From contig NC_063156.1 in NCBI RefSeq assembly GCF_020921035.1, positions 23,360,283 through 23,424,282 of the forward strand: 64,000 nt of DNA, in the 5' to 3' direction. Within the stretch, counting starts at the first letter, position 1; every line of letters begins with the position of its first letter. This document shows positions 49,288 through 60,837 of the stretch, piece after piece. The notes under the pieces were generated by a model. It saw only the letters and a program-made list of their open reading frames with translations, was not told the DNA's origin and ran no database searches. This stretch comes from Rhodamnia argentea (lineage: Eukaryota > Streptophyta > Magnoliopsida > Myrtales > Myrtaceae). The translations under genes were made by a program, and so were the position numbers.

Positions 49288-50209
49288 TAGGGACTTGCCC
49301 GTTATTCATGACTTTTTCTCTGAACTGTTAATTTTTTTTATTAAAAAAAACTATATATTTTGTAGATAAAAATATCGCCCAAAAAAGTATTTTGGAAAAG
49401 CGAAGCGGCTTTAGTTGAGAAATTATTTGGGTAGCCCACCTCGACAAGGTAACTTTAACAAAAAAAAAAAAAAAAATCAAATCACATTCTTGATTGCGCC
49501 CATGACTTTTGTCCTTTGCCCAAGCAATCAGATTCCATTCAAACCTAACCAAACCACATGGGTTGGTTAAGGTATCAACCAACGCCAAGTCACGTCAAAG
49601 GATAACATTCATTTCGTTTCAAACTTAGCAAAATTTCCGGGGCCCCAAAAACAGGATAAGGAAAAAAAAAAAAGAGCACATAAAGACCGTCGATTCGGAT
49701 TTCGTTTATCTCGTTTCCACGATTTCGCACGAGATAAACTATCGATGCTTCGCAACGAGGTGGTGATCATGGTCGGCACGGACGTGGCAAATTTAGTGCA
49801 CGACTTGTTCGTGCGTCCGATTGCCTGAACTGCTCATCGTTTTCGTAAAAGGGGACTAAAGATGGAGCCACGAGGAGGGGAGGCGACATTCGGTCTTGTC
49901 ATGTGCCCACGTTTTCTTGTCGTGAGAGTACAAAGGCTAAATACGAGGAAGCAGAGCCCGAGGTTTTCATTGGTGGATTTGGTCGGAGATTTCCTTCGTT
50001 TGACGTGCGAAAGAGGGTTTCAATGCAAAAGTTGTGATTAGTTGAGGAATTGATGAGAAGTTTCGATCGAGATCGAGAGAGGGTGGCCTACCACGTAACT
50101 CTCATTTAATAATCTGTGGGTGCCAATTGGGTACTCGATTAATCGAAAAGAAGAGCTTCAAGCTACACAAAAAAAAAAAAAAAAAAAATTCAAGCAAATT
50201 CTTAGAATA
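49288..50209. other. Spacer, no gene
   Basis: Poly(A) runs at 49459-49476 and 50169-50188. Otherwise unique-looking AT-rich sequence with no gene. Confidence 0.35.
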
Positions 50210-50450
50210 AAGTGTCCAAAAAAGTCATCGATCTATTGTGTTGATGCCAATTCAGTCCTAAACATTTCGATTGTATCAATTTAGTTATAAATCGTTTATA
50301 TTTATGCCAATGGAGTCTATCCGACCCATTTTAATTGAAAACCGTTTACACGGACGTCGGTTGTACTACGTAACACGACCGATGCTGACGTGGACGTATT
50401 TTTAAAATGGGATACGTGAGTTTTCTTCATAATTTTTAGGAATTAGTATG
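50210..50450. repeat. Partial foldback element, family E
   Basis: Carries the arm phrases 'gtcatcgatctattgtgt', 'caatttagttataaat', 'gctgacgtgg' that also occur at 50985-51365 and 51905-52385, but only in one orientation. It appears to be a single arm. Confidence 0.45.
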
Positions 50451-50984
50451 ACGTAGCTCTTCCTAAAAAATATATGTCCATTTATTGTTGCGTAAATCAA
50501 TTTATTTCATAATTTTTAAGGCAGATTAAAAAGATTTTTCAGTCTTGGGGAAAAGCAAAGCACATTAAATTCTTTTTTTAAGAGCTTTTGCCCAAACCAC
50601 ACTTTTGTAAAGGCAATTAGCAAACTAATATATATCATCGATCTTGTTAATCAAATCGATTACGCATAAGAAAATAGGACGCCTGCGTAATTTTTGGGTT
50701 TTCGACGTGGATAGGTAATTAAACCAACCTAATCTAGAGGGACGAGTTGGGGTCTTCGTATTTTCCACGAAATGCCTGAAAATTGCCATCATAGTATTGT
50801 AAGAAGAACGTGGTAAGACACCATCGATCAAATCACGGATGTTGATGCACCATTTTCAAATTATTTGGTTTTATTAAGTTATTAACCAAAGAAAAGGACT
50901 AAACATATGTGCATGTTTTAAGGTCAACATCGGAACCCACGAATAAAACAAGTGGGAGGGCGTTTTCCATGGGGAGAATTGCAA

Positions 50985-51365
50985 AAAAAAAAAAAAAAAA
51001 GTCTAAATTTATTGTAATTATGTTAATTTAGTCCATTTAGCCGGTTGATGCTGATGTTGTAATTTTTTTAATAATATTTTAATATTTTATGAGTTTTTAT
51101 TTTTAAAATAACTTTTCTATCTTTTTAATTTTTTTCTTTGGGAAAAAATAAAATAACAAAATGACAAAAAATATTAAGAATTAGAATAATTAAAAATTTT
51201 GAAGAAATTAAAATATTATTAAAAAAAATTCACGTCGACGTCGGCTAGCCAAATAAACTGAATTAACATAATTGCAAAAAGTTTATGACTCAATTGGCCC
51301 AAAAAAGAAGAAGAAATTTATGATTAAATTGGTATAATTGCAATAGATTTATGACTTTTTTTTGT
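50985..51365. mobile_element. Foldback element, family E
   Basis: The left arm 'gtctaaatttattgtaatta-tgttaatttag' and the right arm, inverted, 'gtcataaactttttgcaatt-atgttaattcag' flank an AT-rich centre bounded by taataatattttaat on both sides. The right arm has a second, outer unit of the same phrase. It codes nothing. Confidence 0.6.
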
Positions 51366-51743
51366 AATTTGCCCTTTTTCCATCATGAAAATGCATTTGC
51401 CATTTAAGCCCGGTGAAAAGGCGCATCCTCTGCCGGACCATTCAACCATCGAGTAATATAACCAATTCGTATGTCCCCGAAAGGCAAGATCCATGTTCCA
51501 TTTCGTGGGCGAGCGAGATTTCGCGATTTTGAACGGCTAAGAACCATGTGTGGAATCGGAAGTTGAGATCTTAGCCACGACCCAACGCGAAGAACACGAT
51601 GAAATGCGACTCGACACGAATGTTTCGAATACATATATGTCTTATCTACGTATAAAAGTTATAGACAGACCAGAAAAAACGCAACCCTAGAGATTAATGG
51701 CGTGCGGAAACTAGAAGACAATCAATTTGGAAGACCGAGAAAA

Positions 51744-51838
51744 GGTCGTATCTTAATATAATACATCCGTCTCTAGACTATTGTGAACTTATTGTGACTC
51801 TTGGTCGTATCTTAATATAATACATCCGTCTCTAGACA
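51744..51838. repeat. Direct repeat with 59-bp spacing
   Basis: A 35-bp phrase beginning ggtcgtatcttaatataata is present twice without mismatch, at 51744 and 51803. Confidence 0.9.
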
Positions 51839-51904
51839 TATTGCGCTTCTCATTTTTCTCTTTTTTAAGAAGAAATGCAACGGCAGGTTATGTTTGAAAA
51901 AATA

Positions 51905-52385
51905 ATAAAAAAAGTTCTAAATCGATTGCAATTGTACCAATTTAACTCTAAACCTTTTATAATTATACCAATTTAGTCCATTTTTTACAGCTAGTGTTGA
52001 TGTGGCAAATTATTAATAATATTTTAATATTTTAGATTTATTTTAATTTTGTTAAAATTTTAATAATTTTTTTCGTCTTTTTTTTTTTTTTTAGGGTTTG
52101 GGTAGGCAAGGGGCTACTGGCTACTGGCCTAAGGCTCGTGGCCTTTGCCGGTCGCTGGGCCTGGGCTTGCGGCTCAAACCCTAAAATAGAAAAAGAAAAG
52201 AAAAGACGAAAAAATTATTAAAAAATATCGAAATACTATTAAAAATTTGTCACGTTAGTATCGGCGTTTCCCACCTCAGCGTTGGTTTCCCAAACAAATT
52301 GAATTGACATAATTGTAAAATATTTATGACTGAAATGGTAAAAAAAAGTTTAAGACAGAATTGACATAATTATAATAAATTTATG
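51905..52385. mobile_element. Foldback element with GC-rich centre, family E
   Basis: The arms (left: gttctaaatcgattgcaatt, taccaatttag, gttgatgtgg; right inverted: gtttaag, aattgacata, gttagtatcgg) resemble the neighbour at 50985-51365. The centre (52093-52185) is GC-rich with repeated words ggctactggc and ggcctttgccgg and is framed by an inverted ttagggtttgg / caaaccctaaa pair. No protein is recognised in the centre. Confidence 0.55.
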
Positions 52386-52955
52386 ATTTTTTTCATAATT
52401 TTCTCGGTAACTAGGTTTGTCTTGTCATGATGGACAGTTGAATAGGCTTTTTTACATCGAGACAAAATCCAAACAAGAAGAGAAAACGACGCCCGGTCTT
52501 CGACCACTGGGAAAAAGGAGATGCCCCTCCGTGATTGTTGCTCGAGATTGGGAGTTTTATTTACGTCTTAATTCGCTTTTTCGATGTTAACAATGGCGTA
52601 AGGGACGAGCAGAAGATAAGATGTCAGAAGCAAACACAAGTCTAATAATGTCTCCCGGACGATGCAGTTTCTGGACATAACATGTTAGCTGGGGAACCAG
52701 AACGAGTACGGATGATGGCTAATCCATCCCATTTGATTTAGACGTTGGGCCAGCGCAGTGTTTGTTTTCACACAGGTGCCCACCACCAACTAATTTAAAT
52801 GGGCAGGTACTGGTTCTCTGTCTTGTCTGTCTTCCCTTCTCTCCTTCCCTCTCTTTTCTTTCTTTTTTTTTTCCTTGTTTATTATTATTTTTTTCTTTTT
52901 TCTTCTCTTTCGAATTCAATTTCATAGCAAGAAATCGCTTTCTTTAGATCACTAA
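52386..52955. other. Spacer, no gene
   Basis: Unique-looking sequence with a pyrimidine-rich patch at 52820-52915. No gene is recognised. Confidence 0.35.
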
Positions 52956-54312
52956 GGGCCTGCATTGCAATGATTCTGATTCAAAAAAGTGATTTTGATT
53001 AGAATTTTTTTTTTTCCGATTCTGTTTTCTAGATGAGTTTTAGAGATTTGAACATGTTTGGTTCTTTCGTAAAAATTTCTGTTCCTGGAACAAAAACGCG
53101 TTTTGTAACTGCACAAAATTTCTGTTCCTGAAAATAATTTCTCTTCCCAAATTTTGTCATTTAAGTCAAACAATTACGTAGTTACTTTGTGAAATTTCAT
53201 CATATATTTCGAACTAATTGAAGATTAATTCATATTGACTCTCTTATATAACACATTGCATATTGCATATAATATTTTTTCGTATTATTTTATCTAATTG
53301 TCGTGTCATAACGAGTCATTTTAAGGTTAAAAAAGGATAGGCCATATTGGATTGGTGTGTGATTTCAAATTAGCTCGGGCCCACGCATGCTTATACCAAA
53401 TGGCAACGAAGAAATATCAAATTCGATATTAGTATGATCGATGGTATGTATATGTGTACATGCAAATAAAGTCGCCACTAATCTTTGGAAAAGGTAGATC
53501 GAGAACCTTATCTAACGGTCGGTAGAAACCGTTCAATTCTAACCAACCGGAGAAATCTAGGATCCGGAGACTTGGTTACGTTGGTGTTTCCATAGACGCC
53601 TTTTCGGCACCGAAGTTGAGTATTTTCTAAATATGTTTTATGCAAATTTTTAATTCATTTTTAAACCTATGAGGTAGGCCAATCCTAAGTGTTCACACGA
53701 GTTGTTTTTGTCTTATTTCAATTTTTCTAAAACTAGACTAAATCTAAAGTACTTAAATCTAGGCAAATCATAACCAATGAAATCAAGTGCACTATCAAGG
53801 AATCATGGCATTGATAAATTGCATCATAAAATCCTTATGAAGCCCTAAGAGCTTAGAGAAATGTGGTTTTGGTTAATTTGAAAGGTGTTTATGATTTTCC
53901 TAAAAAAAAGAATAAAACTTATGAAATCTAGGAAATCTAGGCCCAAATCTATGAAAATGAGGTCAAACTAGCCTAATCTAAACTTATTCTATTTTTAGGA
54001 ATTTTAGGAAAATTTCCTATTTTTTAGAAATTTTTATTATCTTATATATTTTTCTTTGAAAATGAGACCTCATTATGTTTTAAGTCAAGTGAAAATTAAT
54101 GAGAGAATTAAAAAGAAAAAGTAAGAGATGTGGACTTCATTTTGTTTTGTGATTCTCAAAAGTGATTCTTTTTCCAAAATCAACTTTTTTTTTCTTATTT
54201 TTGCTCGGAACAGAATTAGAATCATTTATGTTATCAAACATGGTTCTCATCCCTTTTTTTTTTTTTTCCATAAAATAGAATTAGAGAACTGAAATCTTTG
54301 CTATGCAGGCCC
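52956..54312. mobile_element. PIF/Harbinger-like non-autonomous element
   Basis: A 1357-bp element with ends GGGCCTGCATTGCAATGATT and, on the other strand, GGGCCTGCATAGCAAAGATT. It is flanked by TAA on both sides (52953-52955 and 54313-54315). A 3-bp TWA duplication with GG-GCC ends is the signature of PIF/Harbinger and its Tourist-type MITEs. The inside is AT-rich; I see no transposase. Near both ends the phrase 'gtgattttgatt' and its inverse, and 'tctgttcc' words, recur. Confidence 0.75.
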
Positions 54313-54359
54313 TAAACAAATGAAAATTAATCATTTCCCCTAAAATTAAGGGTGGCGCT

Positions 54360-54660
54360 ATTTGCACCCCTTACATAACTAAATCCACATAATTTTTGCA
54401 AAAAATATAAAATTGTCCCCAATCATTCCATTGCAATTTAAAGTGGTGGCCCCAAGTATAAAAAGTACAATTAATGGAAGGATTTGGTTGAACTAATATG
54501 ACAAGTTTTAGGATTTGATTGCATTTTTTGAAAATTTTAGGACTCGAATGCATTTTCGTGGCAAGTTTTAGGATTTGGTTGAATTTTTTGAAAGTTTTAG
54601 GACTCATTTATACTTACATGACAAGTTTTAGGACTTATAGTGCACTTATTCGTTTTTTAA
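54360..54660. repeat. Fragment related to inverted-repeat family D
   Basis: Units 'gacaagttttaggatttg' and 'gaaaattttaggactcg' repeat at about 54495-54640, closely like the right half of the element at 39647-39973. No matching opposite arm was identified. Confidence 0.5.
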
Positions 54661-57300
54661 TTGTTAGATTTTAATTCCATAAATAATTCGTTTTGTCGAA
54701 ACGAGAAATTTTCAAAACATCCAGTTCGAAGCGATCCGATGCCCGCCATCCGAATGGCATCTGAATTTACAATCGGACGTGATTAGCAAGCTAGGAGAAG
54801 CAATTATTCAATGCCATGATCATTCAAAATCAAATGATGGAAAAGGAGTTCATCTTTAAATTCGTGGCCCTAAGTGGGGGTTCCAAGCCACAAAGTCTCG
54901 AATGGGTTCTCCATCATGAGCTGGTGGGAAAAAAAGGAAATCTGCTCAACCTCCTCTTGCCCTTTTCCTCAAGAACAAAAGATTGAGAATCAAAGGCGAC
55001 CCACCCACTAGTCAATGATGTCCCGCTTTGGAATAGGAATTTGCCACAATTTGATGGCAACCATCCATGATGATGATGATGATCATGATGATGATGTTCG
55101 CGATGATAGTATTTTGTCTTTGGGGGAATTGACAAGAGGGGTCGATGGGCTTTGGGAGCAATTTTTTGGGCATAAAGCTAGAAGGAATTTTTCTCTTTTT
55201 GTGAAAGCAGCAGGATAGAGGTAGAAGCTAGCCAAGGTATTATTTTCGTGCCAACTAAATGTTGACATGTAATTCACACTCTTCATCGATAAGAAAGTCT
55301 TGGGATGACACGAGTTCAGGGGGGCTCGACGAGAGTTGCCGGGGGACAGTGCTCTCGTAACGCCAAAAGAATTTTATAATTTGAGCCCATATTTTATTGA
55401 TAGTTTTGGACTTGTATGCATGAATAGCAACTATTATATATAACTTCTTCATCTCAAATTGAGAGTTGTAATAGAGAGATATGAGGTACCTGAATGGCTA
55501 CTCTTATAATGAAATTCTCTGCTAGATGTAACTCACATTTAAGGGTTAATAATAATAAATTTTGTATATCGATTTCTCTTTCTCATATTTATTCTTTATT
55601 TCGCTGTGTTTGTGTGCATATCCTAATACCAAACACCCCTGCACATGCATGCGTGAGCACGTACACACTCGGAGGAGAGACTCTTGCTAAGCATGTGAAT
55701 CGCAAAGAAGCGATGAATCCATATCACGATGAAAATGCAGCAAAATGAGAACGAATTTAATCATTCAGACAAATTTTATTAAAAAGGGATTCTATGTTAT
55801 GTATGCGCTTCATGGTATCAGTGAGAGTTACTCTTCGACTTTTTGACAAAATTAGATGCAGACATGTCGTCTTGTCCACGAGTATTGGGTAAAGGCTCCA
55901 CCATCATGTAACTGGGTGTGACGCTAAAGTTAAGTGTGAATGGAAGACGTTATGGCTTCCAAGGCTCCTTCCGTTTCTCGAAAAAAGCATGACATTTTTT
56001 AATAATATTTTTCGAGAAGTCATTTTTTAGGAAACGAAATGCTTTTCTAACAATCTTGTTAGAGACAAGATAATCTCAATCATAGGATTACACACCATCA
56101 CCGTATATTTTGCATAAACTACCATTGATTAAGATGTCGAGTGATCAGAAATAACCGACAGTATTATCGATTTGTCAAGCCGGCGGCTTTCTTTTAAAAA
56201 AATGACAATATTTTTCAGTATTTAGTTGAGACCTAAAAATGAATTGAATTTTTTTTTTTGTCATTTGGGAAGGAAAGTCTAAATTTAATTTTTTGCGTAA
56301 TCGTTTAGCCGAACCGTCCTACATGGTACAATCGGAATTAATGTGAACAATTTTCTTAGATTTTTTTTTTTAGAGAAAATTTACTGTTTTCTTTTCTTCT
56401 TCCTCCACCGCCACTAGCCTGTGGCAACCACAGGTGAGCTCGCGCTTGTCGGTCCGTGTCTATGGGCGATCGTCAATCGGCCCGGGAAGAAGGAAAAAAG
56501 GAAATAAAAAATAATTAAAAAACTGAAGGAGTGCAAAGGTGGAAAGATGAGGGAAAATGATTTCCTTTTTTTCAAAAGAGGAAATCATTTGCCCCAATTT
56601 TGAAGATAACTTTTTCATTAGCGGGAAATGCCTTCCTTGACTACTTTATTTTTTATAAACCAAACGGCGGAAATTCCACAAAACTTTGTTTCGAAAGTTA
56701 CTTTTCGTAAAACAAATGGAGCCTAATTACGGTATCCGCTGCATAAAAAATTAAGGGTTGTAAGAAAAAAATACTCTTTTGTGACTTATAATTGACTAAA
56801 TAAGGGCCCGTTGATCTACTTCTCTGATGTAAGAACAATTATCATCGCTAATATGCGATGCATTCTCTATTGTTAGGAATAATAATATAAGTGCGACGTG
56901 GCCGAATATACGAATCTTACGTTAATTACTCTAGTTTTTCCCGTAATTCAATATGCTTTTTTTTAATTTCTTTTCGAGATTTGATTTAATTTCTCCAATA
57001 GGGTTGAGGGTAAAGATTATTTATCGACGATAGGAGGAAGTGGAAATAGACATTCGACTAGCCCTCCTCTCTTTTACCGTTTCCTTTTCACGTGGTTGGT
57101 GATGTTGCGTCCGCTTGACCCATCTCCACCATCTTTCATCAAAGTTTTTTTTTTTTAAATCTCTTCTTACAAGAAGCTTTATCATGTCGTCAAAAGTCTA
57201 TATCTATACCTCCTCCTTTCTCAATTCGAATATATCTTTTCCTTACCCTTTTTCGAAACTTTTTTCGTAAGTCGAAACGCGTTAAAAATTCGTTTACACA
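54661..57300. other. Spacer, no gene
   Basis: AT-rich. A GAT-rich microsatellite lies at 55065-55096. A GC-rich patch at about 56400-56490 between AT-rich flanks (gccactagcctgtggc) resembles centres of transposon families in this window. No gene is recognised. Confidence 0.35.
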
Positions 57301-58276
57301 TGTTAGGTCGGATACGCGATGAACATCGAATCCAAACCGACGAGGTCGCGCCCCGACTTTATTCTTCCCAAAGCACGAAATCCACACGTCTCGCTAGATT
57401 TCAAAACCTTGCACGCATGGAGCGAGTCTATTTGGGTCACGGTCTTAGCATGTCCAAAGGAGGAATGCCCTCCTTTTATTTGGTCATTTTCTCACTGTTT
57501 ACCCCCAAAAAGTGGGGTTGGTTTTCACAAAATCCCCCAAATTTATCCTATCGAACCCTAGTCCACGATTGCGTGGGAAGATCGATTGCAGTGCCAGAGC
57601 TTGGAGGCGGAGAGACCGCCGTTCCCGGTCCCGAGCTATGGCAAGAACCAACACCGATAGAGCTCCACCCGCGAGGTGTACGGAACCTAATTTTTCGTTG
57701 CGATCTAGACTATCAAGGCTCTAGTCGGGACCTCAAATTTGGACGAATTGCGCATGGATCAGACATTTTGGGACCAAAAAACAAAAAAAAAAACGTGTCT
57801 TTAATGGCGAAAGTGTCCGATCGTAACCGCCCATCCGGCGAAAAATTTCGACTGTTGATGAGCTCAGGGGGTTATTTGAGACACGGCCGGTAGCTCCAAG
57901 GGGCCTTTTTTTTTTTTTTTCTTGAAACAAATCCCAGTTTTGAGGAACTATGAGAGAAGTACCCCACTTTGTAGGAATTTTGGGCACTTGACCTTGTCTA
58001 AACAGGACAGAAAAAAGGATGAATGGGCCTAGATGAACTGTCTTATGGGCTACTCGTTAGGACATCTTTATGGGCCGCTCTCTTTGGGCTTCGGTTGTTA
58101 CAATGCGTGGGCTTTTCTTTTTCACCCTCTATTATTGTTTTTTATCCTTTTTTTTTTTTTTTTTGTCTCTGTCTTTTTCCTTTTCTTTGCCGAGGGACGA
58201 CCAAAAAGTCATATTTCCTGTGTCAAGGATGATCGTTTTTTAAGGTGAGTAAGTTCCATATTTAGAATTTAGAAGT
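57301..58276. other. Open but unrecognised stretch
   Basis: A 197-aa frame runs at 57300-57893 on +, overlapped by other frames. The amino-acid order shows no domain, and the frame crosses a poly(A) run (57778-57794). I do not call it a gene. Poly(T) runs follow at 57906-57922 and 58147-58164. Confidence 0.3.
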
Positions 58277-58960
58277 CGTGCTGTTAGAACCGATTTCTAA
58301 TTTTTGGAACCTGAAATCTATTTTGTTTGCCCTGAAATTGACCTTGGATCATTAATTTTTTTTTCCTGTTCGATCTAGTTCTAGGGCTATCTGAACTTGT
58401 TTCTCTTTTGTTCCTTTTTTTTTTGGTTCTGTTTTTTTCATATCAAAGTAATATGCGCGGCAAACGTAGCAAATACTCTTCTATTAAACGAGGGAGGGCG
58501 AGTAGTGAGCAAGCGAGAGACCGAGAGCAAGTCGGGAATGGGCGAAGTTTTGTGAGGCTTGAATGAGCAAGGGTTACAAGGCTCAAAAGAGCAAGGGCGA
58601 GCTGCGAGTGAGCAAGGGCGAGTTGAGTACGAGCGGTGGCAAGCCACGAGGAAGCAAGGAGAAGCATGAGTCCTGAACGAGAGGGAGTTGTGAAGCGTCT
58701 CGGGTGGGGTTGTTGGAGAGAACAAATAAAAGAGAGAGAAAGGAAAAGATGTCAAGAGGTTTTTTTTTTTTTTTTTAGGTTTTTGGGCTTTATGAAACTG
58801 GTTCCATATTCGATTCTGATTCTCGGGTGGTTCTCCACTCATAACTGGGGACCTGATCGGTTCCCACCGATCCCAAAAATGTGAAAGCGAAAACTAAATC
58901 GATTTTCAAGACAGATCGATCCAGTTCACTGGCAGAACCGATTCGACTAGACAACCCTAC
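58277..58960. repeat. Dispersed repeat, family C copy 2
   Basis: Shares with 34455-34930 the ordered phrases 'acctgaaatctattttgttt', 'gccctgaaattgacc', 'tttatgaaactggttcca' and 'attcgattctgattctcgg'. The middle has a local tandem of gagcaagggcgag-type words. Confidence 0.6.
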
Positions 58961-58999
58961 AGTGTGCGGCATTGGATACACATAAATTCGATATGCTAA

Positions 59000-59508
59000 G
59001 GGTTTGTATGGTAACACTCCCTGGAAAGTGTTTACGTTCCGAAAGTGTTCCGGGAACACTTTCGGAACGTAAACGCGTATGATAAAAAAATGTTCCAAAA
59101 GTGTTCCGAAGAACATTTTTGAAAAAAAGAACACTTTTGAAGCAAAATTAAGGAACAAAAAAAACTTGTTTCTTGTTCTTCGGAACACTTTTTGGAAACA
59201 ACTCGAGGGCGAGTTTGTGCAAGTCATCACGACCCACCATCGTCCGCGAGTAGTTGACTTGCCGCCCGCCACCGGTCGCCCACCGCCGCTGCCGGCCGGC
59301 CGGCCTGGTCGCCCCCGCCGCCGATCGCCGGCCTCCGCCCTTGCCGGCCACCGGTTGCAAATCCTTCCTTTTGGTAAAAAAAAGTATTTTTTTTTTTTAC
59401 TTGCCAAACGCATTTCTGTTCTTAAAAATCGTAGCCGGGAACAGAAACATAAAAAATGTTTTTGTTCTAAATATGTTCCCAGGAACAGGAACGTTACCAT
59501 ACGGACCC
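59000..59508. mobile_element. PIF/Harbinger-like MITE with internal perfect hairpin
   Basis: A 509-bp element with ends GGGTTTGTATGGTAAC and, on the other strand, GGGTCCGTATGGTAAC. It is flanked by TAA on both sides (58997-58999 and 59509-59511). At 59030-59074 there is a perfect 22-bp inverted repeat with a one-base spacer. A GC-rich block (59215-59350, ccgccgctgccggcc words) sits in the middle. No transposase is seen. Confidence 0.75.
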
Positions 59509-59557
59509 TAAGTAATACTCAAGTGCTAAAAAGAAGAAGAGAATGACCGTATAGAAG

Positions 59558-59893
59558 TGTTGACTGGTTTTGGGCCTCTTTCATCCCAAAAACTAACTCA
59601 AAGGGTGATGTTTTTCCTCACACTTATAAGCCGACCACCGGCCCCTTTCACAATCAATGTGAGATAACCCGAATAATCTAGCTCTCACACATCGGGTCCC
59701 GGGTCGGAGCCTCAATAACCCATATCTCTCCCGTGTGACTTTTGAATCCATACTTGTTGGTAACTTGAGCTCTGATACTAGTGTTGGGCAGTCTTGTGCC
59801 TCTCTCATTTCAAAAATTAATTCAAAAGATAAAACTTTCTCTCATATTTATAAATCGATCACCAGTCATTTCCACAGTTGATGTGAGATAATT
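59558..59893 (-). mobile_element. TRIM-like mini LTR retrotransposon
   Basis: Two direct repeats of about 112 bp, 59558-59669 and 59782-59893, share tgttg at one end, 'acttataagccgaccacc'-type middle and 'gtgagataa' at the other. The 112 bp between contains, on the - strand just inside the upstream LTR, a primer-binding-like site taGTATCAGAGCTC (59780-59767). The whole element is about 336 bp with no coding region, as in TRIM elements. The LTR copies are clearly diverged, so the insertion is not recent. Confidence 0.7.
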
Positions 59894-60235
59894 TTAACAA
59901 AAAGGGACTTCATGCGTTGCATCGTGGATCCACGAGATCAACTACTATACATAAATGTCCCTTACAATATTTGCAATCTTCCAAAAATTCATAGAACTTC
60001 TCGCATGATAATTCATTAATTTACACGTACGGATTGTAGTGCTTGGCAAATCACCTAAACTTTTCATTCCATACAAAAAGAAAAAAAATTAACAGCTTGA
60101 AAATTCAAAAAAAAGAAAAAGAAAAAGAAAGAAAGAACCTGAGTTATACCTTTGTATGTTTTGACATCTAGCTTGCAAGTCTCACCTCTGGCCGACACGT
60201 GGCACCACACTTGGACGAGTGAACAACCGGCGTCC

Positions 60236-60640
60236 CTAATCGGCGTATCCCTCTTCCGGCGCGCTGTTCAGGTCGAGGACCCCATTTTCCTCCGCCACTC
60301 TCTCCGGAGTCGGAGTCGGAGTCGTTGAAGCCGCCGCCTCCTCCTTCGCTCTTCCTTTGTCGTCGAGGACTTCTCCAGCATCGGCGACCGCGACCTCCTC
60401 CTTCTCCAGGACGGCTCTCCACTTCCCCGGCAGCTTCCCGTCGGCCCCATTCGCTTTCTGGCAGAAGTACTTCACGGCCGCATGCATCCGCCGCACAATC
60501 GCGAAGAACTCCTCCACCTCGGCCTCGCTCGGCGGCGCCTCCACTTCGGCGCCGTCTTGCGCTTCCACCACTCTCACCTTCCTCTTGGGACCATCCGCGC
60601 TGTCTCTCTCCCTCCGCGTCTTCTGTTTCTCCGCTTCCAT
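60236..60640 (-). CDS. NIMIN/NRR-like NPR1-interacting regulator with EAR motif
   Basis: An intronless 134-aa frame on the - strand. The basic N-terminus has a KRKVR patch (19-23). A short helix follows, EVEEFFAIVRRMHAAVKYF (41-59), the core seen in the plant NIMIN and rice NRR families, which bind the salicylic-acid receptor/coactivator NPR1. A conserved Trp lies at 74 (KWRAVLEKEE). The C-terminus ends in LDLNSAP (122-128), an EAR-type repression motif that recruits TOPLESS co-repressors. The family are small nuclear proteins that tune NPR1-dependent defence genes; this role is inferred. Length is typical. A GA repeat and TATA-like motif lie upstream. GC content is high compared with its flanks, as for other intronless genes here. 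Confidence 0.78.
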   Translation of the reverse strand: MEAEKQKTRRERDSADGPKRKVRVVEAQDGAEVEAPPSEAEVEEFFAIVRRMHAAVKYFCQKANGADGKLPGKWRAVLEKEEVAVADAGEVLDDKGRAKEEAAASTTPTPTPERVAEENGVLDLNSAPEEGYAD

Positions 60641-60677
60641 TTCGGTCCTCGTCGATCTCCCCGCAAGTTCTGAAATT

Positions 60678-60678
<1 letters not shown>

Positions 60679-60710
<32 letters not shown>
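60679..60710 (-). repeat. (GA)16 in the 5' leader of the NIMIN-like gene
   Basis: A perfect GA/CT run about 40 bp before the start codon, so within the likely 5' UTR (CT on the coding strand). Confidence 0.9.
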
Positions 60711-60712
<2 letters not shown>

Positions 60713-60789
60713 GGAGAGACAAATTTTTGCTTTGTTATTTTCTCTTGTTCTTATGACGGTATGTAGTGTGAAATTCCTTGCTAGTCTAG

Positions 60790-60796
60790 TTTATAA
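60790..60796 (-). promoter_or_regulatory. Candidate TATA box of the NIMIN-like gene
   Basis: The - strand reads TTATAAA about 150 bp before the ATG at 60640. A TGACG word (60754-60758 on +) lies between them. The TATA call is plausible by position only. Confidence 0.4.
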
Positions 60797-60837
60797 CGTC
60801 TGCGTCGTACGACACATGTTACACGTACGGGACCATA

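Noticed and set aside
55015..55218. Frame with poly-Asp run
   Set aside because: The Asp run is a GAT microsatellite in noncoding AT-rich DNA; no conserved sequence around it.
57300..57893. 197-aa open frame on +
   Set aside because: Passes through a poly(A) run, has no recognisable motif, and no exon structure supports it.
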